From Planctomycetaceae bacterium (lineage in GTDB: Bacteria; Planctomycetota; Planctomycetia; Planctomycetales; Planctomycetaceae): a DNA stretch of 64,000 bases. The translations under genes and the position numbers were made by a program. The stretch lies in assembly GCA_021732785.1 (NCBI GenBank), contig JAKFUG010000007.1, positions 62,001 through 126,000 of the forward strand. The letters are read 5' to 3'. Positions 52,859-61,644 of this stretch are shown here, piece by piece; position 1 is the first letter of the stretch, and the number at the start of each line of letters is the position of its first letter. A model generated the notes under the pieces. That model searched no databases. It was not told the origin of the DNA and worked only from the letters and a program-made list of their open reading frames with translations.

Positions 52859-55567
52859 TCACGCCAATCCTACCATCCGGCGATAAATCCATTCAGCAGT
52901 CAGCAAGCCCAGCAGCCACGTCCACAACCACCAGGTGCTCCACAAGGGGGTCTTCTTGATGATGGGAGCCCCGGCTTCAATCGGCACCTTCCGCAAGACA
53001 TCAGCGAGTTGCCGCGCGTCGTGAAGCACCTGGCCCCCCGAATTCTGCGCGATCGATTCCAGCAAGGCGTGATTCGGAAACGGATTCTGTTGCTCGAACG
53101 GATCGTGCAAAATCTGAATGTCGACCGATGTGCTGTCGACCTGCGTGTACTCTTCCATGGCCGTCAGTTCGACTCGCAGCGACTGGCTCGCGGAGCCCAC
53201 GGAGAGTGCGTCGGCAATCGGCAACTCCATGGCATACGCCGGTTTCCCGCTCGATGCGTCGGCGCGGGGCAATTCGAACTCTTCCCCCCAGGCGATGAAC
53301 GGTCCCGTTTCGCCACTGGTTCGCGGCTGTGATTGCGGCCAACGGATTGGTGAATCATTGGACTCCAGATCGCTCAACGACGATTGCGGCTCGATCATAC
53401 TGGCGATTTTGTAGGTCCCCGTTTGCTGCGCCCCTTCGTCAAAAGCGGTGGCGGAGAGCACGAGTGTTTCACCGGGCCGATAGAACTTCTTGTCGGCGGT
53501 CACCACGAGCCGGCGTCGGCCCACCGAAGAGCTTTCGGTCAACCAATACACGGCGTTGCGCCAGAATTTCCCGTAGGCTTTATTGTCGTTGCCGCCCCAA
53601 CTGGTCAGAAATTCGTTGGCCCATGGGGACGTGATGGGGACCGCCATCGCCATCGTGCGGCCGCGGCCGTATCGCCCGGCCACAATCGCCGGCTGATTCG
53701 CCGCATTGGCCTCCAGTGTCGAAGGTGACGCTGGCTGCGGCGTCCCATTCGTATTAGAAACGGAGGGCGGTGTCCCCCCCGACTTTTGCCCCAGCAGATT
53801 TTTTCGGAGGGAATCGAACAACGTTGATTTTGGTGCTGCTGCGACTGGTGCTGCCGTCGCTCCCGCGGGGGGTTCCACGGCAGCGAGATTCGACAGCGCC
53901 AGCACCGAGGCAAAGTTCGGTTTCACATCCTGCCAGCGATTGGCACCGAAGAACGACGGAAACTGCCCGACAATTTCCTGATTCCGACGGGCATCGCCGA
54001 CAATGGACCACAGCGGATGGCCGAGCGCCGTCTGTTCCGCACGAACGCTGACCTGGGTGCCGGGCAACCAGTCTCCGTCATCCCGCATGACAATCGGCAA
54101 CATTTCGGCCAGCGGCGAATCGTGCCAGCCGCCGGCGGCGAAACTCCGCGGCCCCCCCACCATCAATAACCCGCCGCCGCGTTGTCCGATCCACTGGTCG
54201 ATCCAGCCCAACTGCTGTTCGGTAAACGCATTCAAGCCAATATCACTGAGAACGATCGCATCGAAAGCGGTCAACTCGGCAATCGTGTCGGGAAATCCGC
54301 GGGCGGTGTTCACAGCTCCCGCTTCGGCAATCCGTTGCAAACGTGAGCGACCGTACGGTGCATGCAGCACCACGCATTCAATGTCGTCATCTTCCGTGAG
54401 TGCCTGCTGCAAGTCGGAATAGGGGCCCCGCACCTCCGAACGATCGCCGGTTTGCACGGCGCGTAACGGCTGGGCACTCCCTTCGATATACAGCACGCGA
54501 ATCTTCGTCCTGTCGATTGCCACTTCCGTTTTGAAAACGTTGTTATTCGTCGAGACTTCGTTCGGCATTCCGGAGACGGCCACTTCCAGCTTGCGTGTTT
54601 TCGGATCGCTGCGGAACGACAGGCTGGCCGTTTGGAAGCCATCGTGCAGTGTGACGGGAGTCGGCACGGAGAGTTGCCGGGGCCCCTCGTCCGGCGTTGC
54701 TCCGGGGGCGGATAATGTCAATTCGCAGCGGCGGCCTTCGTAACCGTAGCTACGCAGGAACACCTGGACTTCCACCTCCGCAAATCGCCGAACACGCGGC
54801 GGGACCACGCAGGCGACGATCGAAACATCTCCGCCCCGGTTCGTGTCACCAACGGGGACGACATGCACCGGGATCTTCAACCGGGCAAATTGCCTGGCGA
54901 GTGATTCCACGCCGGTCTCATCGCGCGCACGTCCATCCGAGAACAGCACCACTCCCGCCGGGGGGCGGCGTCCGAAGCGGCTCGACACCTGCCGCAATGC
55001 GGTGAGCAATTGCGTGTCGGAATCGCTCGGTGTCACAGGATGCGGCTTGGCTGGAAGTGGGGTCGATGCGGTTTCGCGAGCCAGAGCTTCCCCCGACCGT
55101 GCCGAACTTGCGGCAAGAGTCTTTGGCTCGGGTTTCAGTCCCAGCGATCCGGCATCGGGAACGGCGGCGAGACGATGACCGAAGCGGAACAAACGGACCT
55201 CGGCACTCGGAGCATCCGCCGTCAACGCGGCCGCTTCGCGCATCAACCGGGTGGCGTGATCAAAGCGTGTCTCACTGTCACCAACGGACATGCTTTGCGA
55301 AGAATCGAGCAGGTAGAACAGATCGGGACGATCGAGCGGGCCGGGCGTCTGCGTGACATTCGAGGGATTCAACAGAATCAGAACGACGGTTCCCACGGAG
55401 AGCGCGCGGAGCAGATACAGCCCGTTCCGTTTGGAAACCGCCGCCGGCGCACCACTCAGCCAGCGCAGCCCAACGAATCCCAAACCGATCGCCAGAACCA
55501 GTGCGGCGAACACCGTCAGCGAGAGCGGGGTTAATAAAGTCAGCGATGCCAGCATGGGATCCGTCAT
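52859..55567 (-). CDS. BatA-like membrane protein with VWA and amidotransferase-like domains
   Basis: A 902-residue membrane protein. Two N-terminal membrane segments (about 14-36 and 49-66) are followed by a von Willebrand A domain with metal-site motif DxSxS at Asp88 ('LLDSSQSMSVGD'). Further along, 'AFDAIVLSDIGLNAFTEQQL' and 'GGGLLMVGGPRSFAAGGW' are the class I glutamine-amidotransferase-like fold (no clear catalytic triad) seen in planctomycete and bacteroidete VWA proteins. 'GRYGRGRTMAMAVPITSPWA' also fits. A final segment (about 878-895) re-enters the membrane. It lies between paralogues 2 and 3, with 40 and 64 bases to them. Bat-type proteins are part of MoxR/VWA envelope systems. Confidence 0.85.
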   Translation of the reverse strand: MTDPMLASLTLLTPLSLTVFAALVLAIGLGFVGLRWLSGAPAAVSKRNGLYLLRALSVGTVVLILLNPSNVTQTPGPLDRPDLFYLLDSSQSMSVGDSETRFDHATRLMREAAALTADAPSAEVRLFRFGHRLAAVPDAGSLGLKPEPKTLAASSARSGEALARETASTPLPAKPHPVTPSDSDTQLLTALRQVSSRFGRRPPAGVVLFSDGRARDETGVESLARQFARLKIPVHVVPVGDTNRGGDVSIVACVVPPRVRRFAEVEVQVFLRSYGYEGRRCELTLSAPGATPDEGPRQLSVPTPVTLHDGFQTASLSFRSDPKTRKLEVAVSGMPNEVSTNNNVFKTEVAIDRTKIRVLYIEGSAQPLRAVQTGDRSEVRGPYSDLQQALTEDDDIECVVLHAPYGRSRLQRIAEAGAVNTARGFPDTIAELTAFDAIVLSDIGLNAFTEQQLGWIDQWIGQRGGGLLMVGGPRSFAAGGWHDSPLAEMLPIVMRDDGDWLPGTQVSVRAEQTALGHPLWSIVGDARRNQEIVGQFPSFFGANRWQDVKPNFASVLALSNLAAVEPPAGATAAPVAAAPKSTLFDSLRKNLLGQKSGGTPPSVSNTNGTPQPASPSTLEANAANQPAIVAGRYGRGRTMAMAVPITSPWANEFLTSWGGNDNKAYGKFWRNAVYWLTESSSVGRRRLVVTADKKFYRPGETLVLSATAFDEGAQQTGTYKIASMIEPQSSLSDLESNDSPIRWPQSQPRTSGETGPFIAWGEEFELPRADASSGKPAYAMELPIADALSVGSASQSLRVELTAMEEYTQVDSTSVDIQILHDPFEQQNPFPNHALLESIAQNSGGQVLHDARQLADVLRKVPIEAGAPIIKKTPLWSTWWLWTWLLGLLTAEWIYRRMVGLA

Positions 55568-55631
55568 CAGGAAAATGTCTGTAATGGGAGTCGTTGAGTC
55601 AAGTTGCCGTTCGTGAACATCGGGGAATCTC

Positions 55632-56531
55632 TCAGGGCTTCTTCGTCAATGGTCCATTAGTGGGGTTCACTGGCGTCGCATCCGTTAACCAACCGTTGGC
55701 GTAGGCATCGCGCACCGCCGGGGGATCGGCTTCGGTTCGTGTCCAGACTTCGCGATCATCAAGAGTGGCATAGACTTCCCCGCCCGTCATCTGGACGAAG
55801 GCGTATGTCCATTCCGCGGGCTTGTCGGCCTCCCGTCGGGCCACTTCCAGCACCAGCAACACTTCGGGATTCGTTCCATTCGTGTAGGCAAACACGGCTG
55901 CATCGAAGAGCCCGTTGGTGGCATCCTGATAGCGGTACAGCGGGTTCGGCAACGGACGAAGCTGGATGCGTCCTTCGACCGGAGTTTTCTCGTGCGCGGT
56001 GAATCGCTGCCGCAATTGCTTCAATTGAATCTGCCGCGCGGCTGAAGCGGCCGCAGGTTCGGGAACATCACTCAGTTTTTGACGAGCTTGTCCGGGTTCG
56101 CGGGCTGTCCAGCGGATTTCCTCACCGCGCTGCACCGTGATTTTCTCGGGTGATAATGATGCGACTTCGTATAACCACCGCGGGCCGACAGGCGACTTCG
56201 CATAGTATTCAACGGCGAGCAACGCAACCGGCCGATCCCGTTCCGACCAGAGCCAGAGCGTCGCTTCATCATTCCGCCGCGTGGGATCGGCATATCGCAG
56301 CACCGGCGTGGCTTGTAACGTTCCGCTACGAACCTTGCCGGTCGACGGCAAGGTGATCTCGAATGACTCTGCGATCTTCTGCATGCGGGCCAGTTGTGCG
56401 GCTCGATAATCGCTCTCCGAGGCCTCTTGGGCGCGGACCGATATCAACAACGGCGACGACACCACGAGGCATGTCACACCAACGCGGACCAGAGAAATTG
56501 CTCGTCGATACAAATCACTAATTCCGGGCAT
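55632..56531 (-). CDS. Secreted repeat-family protein, paralogue 3 of 5 (function unknown)
   Basis: A 299-residue member of the family, with a signal peptide ending near 'LLISVRAQ'. ATG 56531 is chosen over a frame opening at 56645 because the upstream extension would overlap paralogue 4 by over 100 bases and has no signal peptide; with it the overlap is 14 bases. First repeat: 'LQATPVLRYADPTRRNDEAT' then 'LWLWSERDRPVALLAVEYY'. Linking helix: 'ARQIQLKQLRQRFTAHE'. Second repeat: 'LRPLPNPLYRYQDATNGLFD' then 'FAYTNGTNPEVLLVLEVARR'. The tryptophan motif is 'DDREVWTRTEADPP'. Its C-terminal tail is Pro/Asn/Thr-rich. Function unknown. Confidence 0.75.
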   Translation of the reverse strand: MPGISDLYRRAISLVRVGVTCLVVSSPLLISVRAQEASESDYRAAQLARMQKIAESFEITLPSTGKVRSGTLQATPVLRYADPTRRNDEATLWLWSERDRPVALLAVEYYAKSPVGPRWLYEVASLSPEKITVQRGEEIRWTAREPGQARQKLSDVPEPAAASAARQIQLKQLRQRFTAHEKTPVEGRIQLRPLPNPLYRYQDATNGLFDAAVFAYTNGTNPEVLLVLEVARREADKPAEWTYAFVQMTGGEVYATLDDREVWTRTEADPPAVRDAYANGWLTDATPVNPTNGPLTKKP

Positions 56532-57363
56532 CGATGGCCTCTTTAGTTTCAATCCGGCCCACGGGACAGGAGATGTAGGCATCGCGCAAGAGTTTTGAGG
56601 TGCGGGATTCCACTCTTTCCGGAACGTGCCAGATTTCGTGTTCACCGTGTTTCATCGAGAGTTCGCGCCAACTGAAACGGAGAGGAACGAAATACCACGC
56701 GATACCATCTTTGCTTCGATGGGATTCCAGCAGCAGCAACGCCTCGGGATCCGTTCCCACATCCCACAGGTAGCTGAAGAGCGCCCCATCCATTACATCA
56801 CCTTCGGCAACTTCGTAGTCGTAAATGGGAGCCGGCGATAACCGAAGCTGCGACACTTGTTTGCCGGCGCGCATTTCAAAGCTGAACTCCCGCGCCAATT
56901 GCCGCATTTGAAGCAACCGCAGTCGGTGCGTTGCCGCGGGCGTCGGCGCTCCCTCAACGCGTTGCGGCGATGGTCCGGCTTCGGTTGCTTCCCAGACATA
57001 ATCATTTCCAATCCGCGTCCGTGGCAACGGTTGAGCGGCGATCGCGTGAAACTCGTGAAAGCCTTCCACCTCATCATCGCCATTGCGAAACGAACCCAGA
57101 CATCCCACGAGTTGCGGACGGTTCTTATCCGTCCAGACCCAAACCGCCCCGAAATTCCCGTCGGCCGTCCAGCGCATCACCGGCGTTTTTTGCAGAGTCA
57201 AAAGGTGCTTTCGATCGGTGTCTAACGTAAACGAATAGGCTTCGGCCTGCTGCTGGAATTGCCGCTCCAGATTCTGCGTGCTCCGTTTCTCTTCCGGTTC
57301 CGACGACGTGACATCCGCTGGCAAACCGGCACTGAGCACCGCCGCGACCACAAACACATTCAT
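56518..57363 (-). CDS. Secreted repeat-family protein, paralogue 4 of 5 (function unknown)
   Basis: A 281-residue member of the family. ATG 57363 is chosen because GGAG lies eight bases upstream and it yields a signal peptide ('MNVFVVAAVLSAGLPADV'); the frame opens at 57540 but runs into the preceding gene. First repeat: 'LQKTPVMRWTADGNFGAVWV' then 'WTDKNRPQLVGCLGSF'. Linking helix: 'RLRLLQMRQLAREFSFEMRA'. Second repeat: 'LRLSPAPIYDYEVAEGDVMD' then 'YLWDVGTDPEALLLLESHRS'. The tryptophan motif is 'EHEIWHVPERVESRTSK'. The GTDPE signature is nearly identical to paralogues 1 and 2. Confidence 0.75.
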   Translation of the reverse strand: MNVFVVAAVLSAGLPADVTSSEPEEKRSTQNLERQFQQQAEAYSFTLDTDRKHLLTLQKTPVMRWTADGNFGAVWVWTDKNRPQLVGCLGSFRNGDDEVEGFHEFHAIAAQPLPRTRIGNDYVWEATEAGPSPQRVEGAPTPAATHRLRLLQMRQLAREFSFEMRAGKQVSQLRLSPAPIYDYEVAEGDVMDGALFSYLWDVGTDPEALLLLESHRSKDGIAWYFVPLRFSWRELSMKHGEHEIWHVPERVESRTSKLLRDAYISCPVGRIETKEAIDARN

Positions 57364-57397
57364 GACCAACACTCCATCGTCTTTGTGAGTCGAGGCA

Positions 57398-59254
57398 TTA
57401 CTTCTTGTCTTTCGACATCGCAGGCTTGGCTTTGGGGTTTGTGGTTGCGGGCGGGTTCTCCGCACGAGTGCTGCCTTCCCGCGAGAGCACCTGATAGTAC
57501 CGCTCCACCAGTCCCTGATACTTTGGCGGGGCGAGATCATCCGTCATCGAAGCGAAGTCGCCGAGTACCAGACTTTGAATCCGGGATTGGATTTCTTCCT
57601 GAAGTTCAATCAATTGGGCCTTGTAAACCGGCGGAGCCATAAAGCGGCCATCGGCGAATTGCAGCTTGGCGGTCTCCATGACATTGCCCACGCTAAAACC
57701 ATTCTGCTTCATTTCCGCGAGCAGGTCCTCGCGGCGTTTCTCGCTGATGCCAAGTTCGTCGGCTTTGTCGAGCATTTCAGCGACAGCGCGATGCCACGCA
57801 ACGACCTGCGCGGGTGTCTGCAACTCATCCAGCTTTGAATGGAGTTGTCCAAGCTGCTGTTCGAGTTTGCGAAGCTCTTCGGCTTGCGGTCCGACCAGCG
57901 CCCGGTAGACCGAATCCAGCCGTTGCGTGGTGATCTGGAAACGATCCGCCACATCCAGGGCCGTGGCCTGGGCGTCTTCGGGCTTCTGACTCCGGATCTG
58001 ATCCGCTGCGGATTGCATGGCCTCGACCGCTTTTTTGAGGTCCGTCTCCTTAAGAAGGGCTGTGACTTTTTCCGCAGCCGTCTGATCTTCCGGCATTGGC
58101 GATTGGGCAATCGAATCGAGAATGTCAAGGAGCGTTGCCGCCCGTGCGGCCAAGGCGGCGGCACGTCCGGCGAGTTGTTCGCGACGTTCCTCCTCCGTCA
58201 GGGGACGTTTTTCAGCGCGACCGCCTCCGCTGCCGGGCGTCATTTTTTCAGCGGGGGTTTTGGCTTGATCCCCCGTCCCTCCCCCAGCGGGCGGCTGTTT
58301 GTCGGCGGGCATGTCGTCTTTGTCGGCTGCCTCTCCGCCGCCGTTGGAATTGGGGTCCGCAGGGGCCTTGTCTTTGGGTTTGCTTCCGCCACCAACCCCC
58401 TGCTCTTCCGGTTGATCCTTATCCGGCATCCCCGAGCCAGAACCGGTCTTGTCTTTGTCAGACGGCTTCTCACGAGCGCCATCTTGACCCGTTTGATCTT
58501 TGTCCGCGTTCTCTTCTGGCTTGCCACCGGTCCCTTCCGGTTTTTCGTTGGTCCTCGGCTCCCGGGGATTCTTTCCGTTTCCTTGTGGGTCTTTCGGCGG
58601 CGTGGTCGGGTCGGGTTTATCGCCGGACTTTCCGTCAGCGCTTTCGGGACGTGGGGCATTCCCATTCGGCTTATCGGTCGGTTCTGGTTGCGGTGTTGTC
58701 CCCCCTTGTCCCTTGGATGGGTTCGGGTTGGGCGGCAACTTGGGATCGGGTTTTCCTTGTCCCGAGGCGGATGCCGGAGTTTGCATCATGGCCTTGGACA
58801 TCGCCTGGGTTTGTTGTGCGAACTGCTGCTCGGCTTTGGCAAGCTGAGCAGCCATGTTCCGCGCCGCGGCGATCTTCTGCGGTGTCTCTTCGGTGAGGAG
58901 GGCTTCCAGAAGCGTGGCAATCTCCTGAAACATTTTCGCCGTTTCTTCGGCACGAGCACGGGCGGCAACCGGATCGCGTTCAATCGACCCGGCAACACTT
59001 TCCGCGGCTTCGGCGGCTTCCGTCATGCGCTGTTTCGATAATTCGGAAGCGCGCTTGAGTCGCGTGAGAATGCGCTCGATTTCCCGGGCATCCAGCGAGA
59101 CATCGTATTGCTTGTCTCGAAGTTCGACGCGCGACGGCCGCGATTTCGCCGGTGCGGTCTCCGGTGCGGCGTCATCAGCGCGAGCAGTCGCGGTATACAG
59201 GGCAAGGATTGCCACCGTCGACGTTGCTCGCCGGAAAAATGTTCGATTGGTCAT
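57398..59254 (-). CDS. Secreted coiled-coil protein with long disordered linker, function unknown
   Basis: A 618-residue exported protein with a signal peptide ending near 'TATARA'. Residues about 40-160 are helical and coiled-coil-like ('ILTRLKRASELSKQRMTEAA'). Residues about 160-345 form a long low-complexity linker rich in Lys, Asp, Gly, Pro and Asn ('DKDQTGQDGAREKPSDKDKT'). Residues about 350-600 are again helical, with heptad-like 'LRKLEQQLGQLHSKLDELQT' and 'ELQEEIQSRIQSLVLGDFAS'. The end is basic. It lies between the DUF4175-like gene and paralogue 4 on the same strand (71 and 34 bases). In similar planctomycete Bat clusters, such helical proteins sit next to the DUF4175-like gene, so a structural or scaffold role is plausible. 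Confidence 0.75.
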   Translation of the reverse strand: MTNRTFFRRATSTVAILALYTATARADDAAPETAPAKSRPSRVELRDKQYDVSLDAREIERILTRLKRASELSKQRMTEAAEAAESVAGSIERDPVAARARAEETAKMFQEIATLLEALLTEETPQKIAAARNMAAQLAKAEQQFAQQTQAMSKAMMQTPASASGQGKPDPKLPPNPNPSKGQGGTTPQPEPTDKPNGNAPRPESADGKSGDKPDPTTPPKDPQGNGKNPREPRTNEKPEGTGGKPEENADKDQTGQDGAREKPSDKDKTGSGSGMPDKDQPEEQGVGGGSKPKDKAPADPNSNGGGEAADKDDMPADKQPPAGGGTGDQAKTPAEKMTPGSGGGRAEKRPLTEEERREQLAGRAAALAARAATLLDILDSIAQSPMPEDQTAAEKVTALLKETDLKKAVEAMQSAADQIRSQKPEDAQATALDVADRFQITTQRLDSVYRALVGPQAEELRKLEQQLGQLHSKLDELQTPAQVVAWHRAVAEMLDKADELGISEKRREDLLAEMKQNGFSVGNVMETAKLQFADGRFMAPPVYKAQLIELQEEIQSRIQSLVLGDFASMTDDLAPPKYQGLVERYYQVLSREGSTRAENPPATTNPKAKPAMSKDKK

Positions 59255-59325
59255 CAGAGAACTCCTGCTTCTGTCTGTCGCGGCAACCGATGGATCACCG
59301 AATGGAATCCAAAAATCGCTTGGTA

Positions 59326-61599
59326 TTACTGAGGAACCGTAGCCGGTGTGGTCGGTTCACCCGCGGCGGGTTCGTCGGTCAATCCGTCCGCGACGACGCC
59401 TTCCTGGCGAATCAATTCTTCCAGCCGTCGAATCAACTCGCGGGCTTCTTCCTTGTCGGTCTTCGGGCGGCGCAGCTTTTGATTCTGTTCGCGATCGAAT
59501 TGCCGTAACCGCGCCAGCACCGCCGGGTCGGGATTTTTCATCACGAAACGGATGGCCCGTTCACGTTGCTCGATCAAGAGCTTAAGAGCATCTTTCATTT
59601 GCAGAGATGCGTTTTCCCAATTGCCGACGGAGAGCGAATCGACAGCCTGCAACATGGCATTCTGCGCTTGATAGAACAATTCCGTATCATCAAAGCCGCG
59701 CGCTTCGAGCCCTTGCGCGGTTTCCTCCACCGATTGGGCGAGGTCCGTCTCGAATTTCATGAGCTGATCGAGCTCGCTGGCGTCGGGCTTGCGGCCGACC
59801 TTGGCGCGCTTCTCAATCTGAATGGTGCGGTTGACGGCATAACGCTGACGGGTGATCAACTCTTCGAGCGATTTGAAATTGCCGCCCCCCATGCCGCCGT
59901 TGTTGGGCATGGGGTCGGGGTCAATCACGCGAAACTGCCGTTTGAGCGGACGGATATCAATAAATCGCAGATCGGTTTCCGTCCGCTGCGGTTTATCGGG
60001 ACGGTTGTCTTCGGCATAGGCGTAGTACATCACGCTGTCTTTTTGCGTCAGTTCAAAGAACTCCAGCGGCAGCACTTTTTCGAGAGCCGCCTGCGTCGTC
60101 GGCGAAAGAGACCCTTCCGCGGCTTCTTCGGCCGCCGCGGCAACCACCGAAAAGTCTTCTGCCACCAACGGCACTTCCTGTTCATTGTTGATTTGAAACA
60201 GAATGCCCGCGCGGGCGATGCCATAGTCGTCACGCACTCGGACGCGCATCGGCAACTCGGCCAGGGTGTGGACTTCCACTTTGTCCTCCGGCGACTCGAA
60301 GAAGACTTGCGGTGGCTGATCCTGCCGCACGCGAATGCGGTAACGATTCTTTGGCAGTTTTGTGCCGTCGGCCGCTTCGCCCTGAACGCTGAAGCTCCGA
60401 TCTTCACTGAGTACCAGTTCAATGGACGCCATCGTCGGATGCTCGTCTTCCAGCAGAACAGTGGATGTAGAACTGTTTCCCAAACTGTGATCGCTCAAAA
60501 CCAGGGGAAGGACTGCGTCTTCTTCGGGCGGTTCCTCTTCCGAAGTCGCTTTTCGCGCCGCGAGAATCATCGTTGCGGATTTTACCTGCTTGTCGAAGAG
60601 GATATGAAAATGCGCATGCGTTCCTTGCAGTGCCACGACATTGCCATCGCGCACTGTGCTGGTGGGTTGACCTGTATAACTTGGTGGCGTGAGATCGACT
60701 TCGAACGACTCAATTCGTAACGGACGGCGAATGCGGATGCGGTAAGTGGGGCTTTGGAGATCACCGGCACGAACGAAATACTCCATCGGTTTAGTGAGCC
60801 GATCAAATTTTACCTGGAACGATTCCTGCGGCCGGCCATCGGATGTGGATGCCATCTCCGCCGCCTTCGCCTGGACGGTGCCATCGGAAAGGATTCGTTC
60901 CGTCCATTCGGCGTCGGGTTGACCGGCCGTGCGCGTATACATGACGACCGCGCGGTTCGTTCGTCCGATCAAGGTGGCTTCCAGCGCGAGGTGGCCCCCC
61001 TCTTCCACAATTTCGTTACCGGGGGCAACATTCAGGTCGCGATACGAGCGATCGCCGATCAGCGTGCGGGTTGTCGCCGTCCGCCATTGCCAATCGGCGT
61101 CCGACGCCACGATCCAGATCACGGCTCCCGCGACGACGGCACCAGCCATCAGCCAAAGTTGACGCAAAGGGATCACGTCTTCAATCGTCAGCGGGAGGGC
61201 CCGGCGATGCGTTTCCTCCACGAGGGCTGCCACCAGCGTCGTCGCGACCCCTTCCGATTGCACCTGGGCCAGCGACATCCTTCCGAACTGCACCGAGGTG
61301 CGCACCGACTGTCCCAATTCGGGAAACGAGTCTTCGATTTCCGCAGCAGTCTTCGACGTTCCCCAGGCACGGCTCATTTGAAGGGCGGCCCGAAGTCCAT
61401 AAGCGATGGCGACGAGCCCGACACCCGCCAGGCAAGCCACCCGCGTGTTCCGGTCGAGTTCCCACACATAATCCGCAGCGACGGCAATCGCGGCCCCGAT
61501 CAGCAGGCACAACCCCGTTCGTGCGAGAGTTTCACCAATCAGAACACGGAGCTTCTGTGCCCGCACGGATTGAAACCGCTTCAGAAAGGCGTCATTCAT
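59326..61599 (-). CDS. DUF4175-like membrane protein of the Bat-type cluster
   Basis: A 757-residue protein with three N-terminal hydrophobic segments (about 32-47 'LCLLIGAAIAVAADYVW', about 53-69 'VACLAGVGLVAIAYGLRA', about 148-165 'LWLMAGAVVAGAVIWIVA'). The central part (about 200-470) is extracytoplasmic and beta-rich with Ig-like pieces ('GDLQSPTYRIRIRRPLRIES', 'EVHTLAELPMRVRVRDDYGI'). The C-terminal part (about 570-735) is helical ('LEELITRQRYAVNRTIQIEK'). The overall layout is that of DUF4175-family proteins found in Bat-type clusters. It is followed by the 618-residue coiled-coil gene and preceded at 45 bases by the BatA/VWA gene. Confidence 0.8.
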   Translation of the reverse strand: MNDAFLKRFQSVRAQKLRVLIGETLARTGLCLLIGAAIAVAADYVWELDRNTRVACLAGVGLVAIAYGLRAALQMSRAWGTSKTAAEIEDSFPELGQSVRTSVQFGRMSLAQVQSEGVATTLVAALVEETHRRALPLTIEDVIPLRQLWLMAGAVVAGAVIWIVASDADWQWRTATTRTLIGDRSYRDLNVAPGNEIVEEGGHLALEATLIGRTNRAVVMYTRTAGQPDAEWTERILSDGTVQAKAAEMASTSDGRPQESFQVKFDRLTKPMEYFVRAGDLQSPTYRIRIRRPLRIESFEVDLTPPSYTGQPTSTVRDGNVVALQGTHAHFHILFDKQVKSATMILAARKATSEEEPPEEDAVLPLVLSDHSLGNSSTSTVLLEDEHPTMASIELVLSEDRSFSVQGEAADGTKLPKNRYRIRVRQDQPPQVFFESPEDKVEVHTLAELPMRVRVRDDYGIARAGILFQINNEQEVPLVAEDFSVVAAAAEEAAEGSLSPTTQAALEKVLPLEFFELTQKDSVMYYAYAEDNRPDKPQRTETDLRFIDIRPLKRQFRVIDPDPMPNNGGMGGGNFKSLEELITRQRYAVNRTIQIEKRAKVGRKPDASELDQLMKFETDLAQSVEETAQGLEARGFDDTELFYQAQNAMLQAVDSLSVGNWENASLQMKDALKLLIEQRERAIRFVMKNPDPAVLARLRQFDREQNQKLRRPKTDKEEARELIRRLEELIRQEGVVADGLTDEPAAGEPTTPATVPQ

Positions 61600-61644
61600 G
61601 ATTCTGAGTCCCTCTCAACGCTCACCACGGATTCCGATCCGGCT

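Noticed and set aside
58240-58780. Possible tandem repeat array
   Set aside because: The similarity comes from low-complexity coding for the disordered linker; no fixed repeat unit length is present.
57839-59041. Open frame of 400 codons on the plus strand, hydrophobic and Gly/Phe/Arg-rich
   Set aside because: It is the complement of the Lys/Asp/Pro-rich linker of the coiled-coil protein, which creates an artificial hydrophobic reading.
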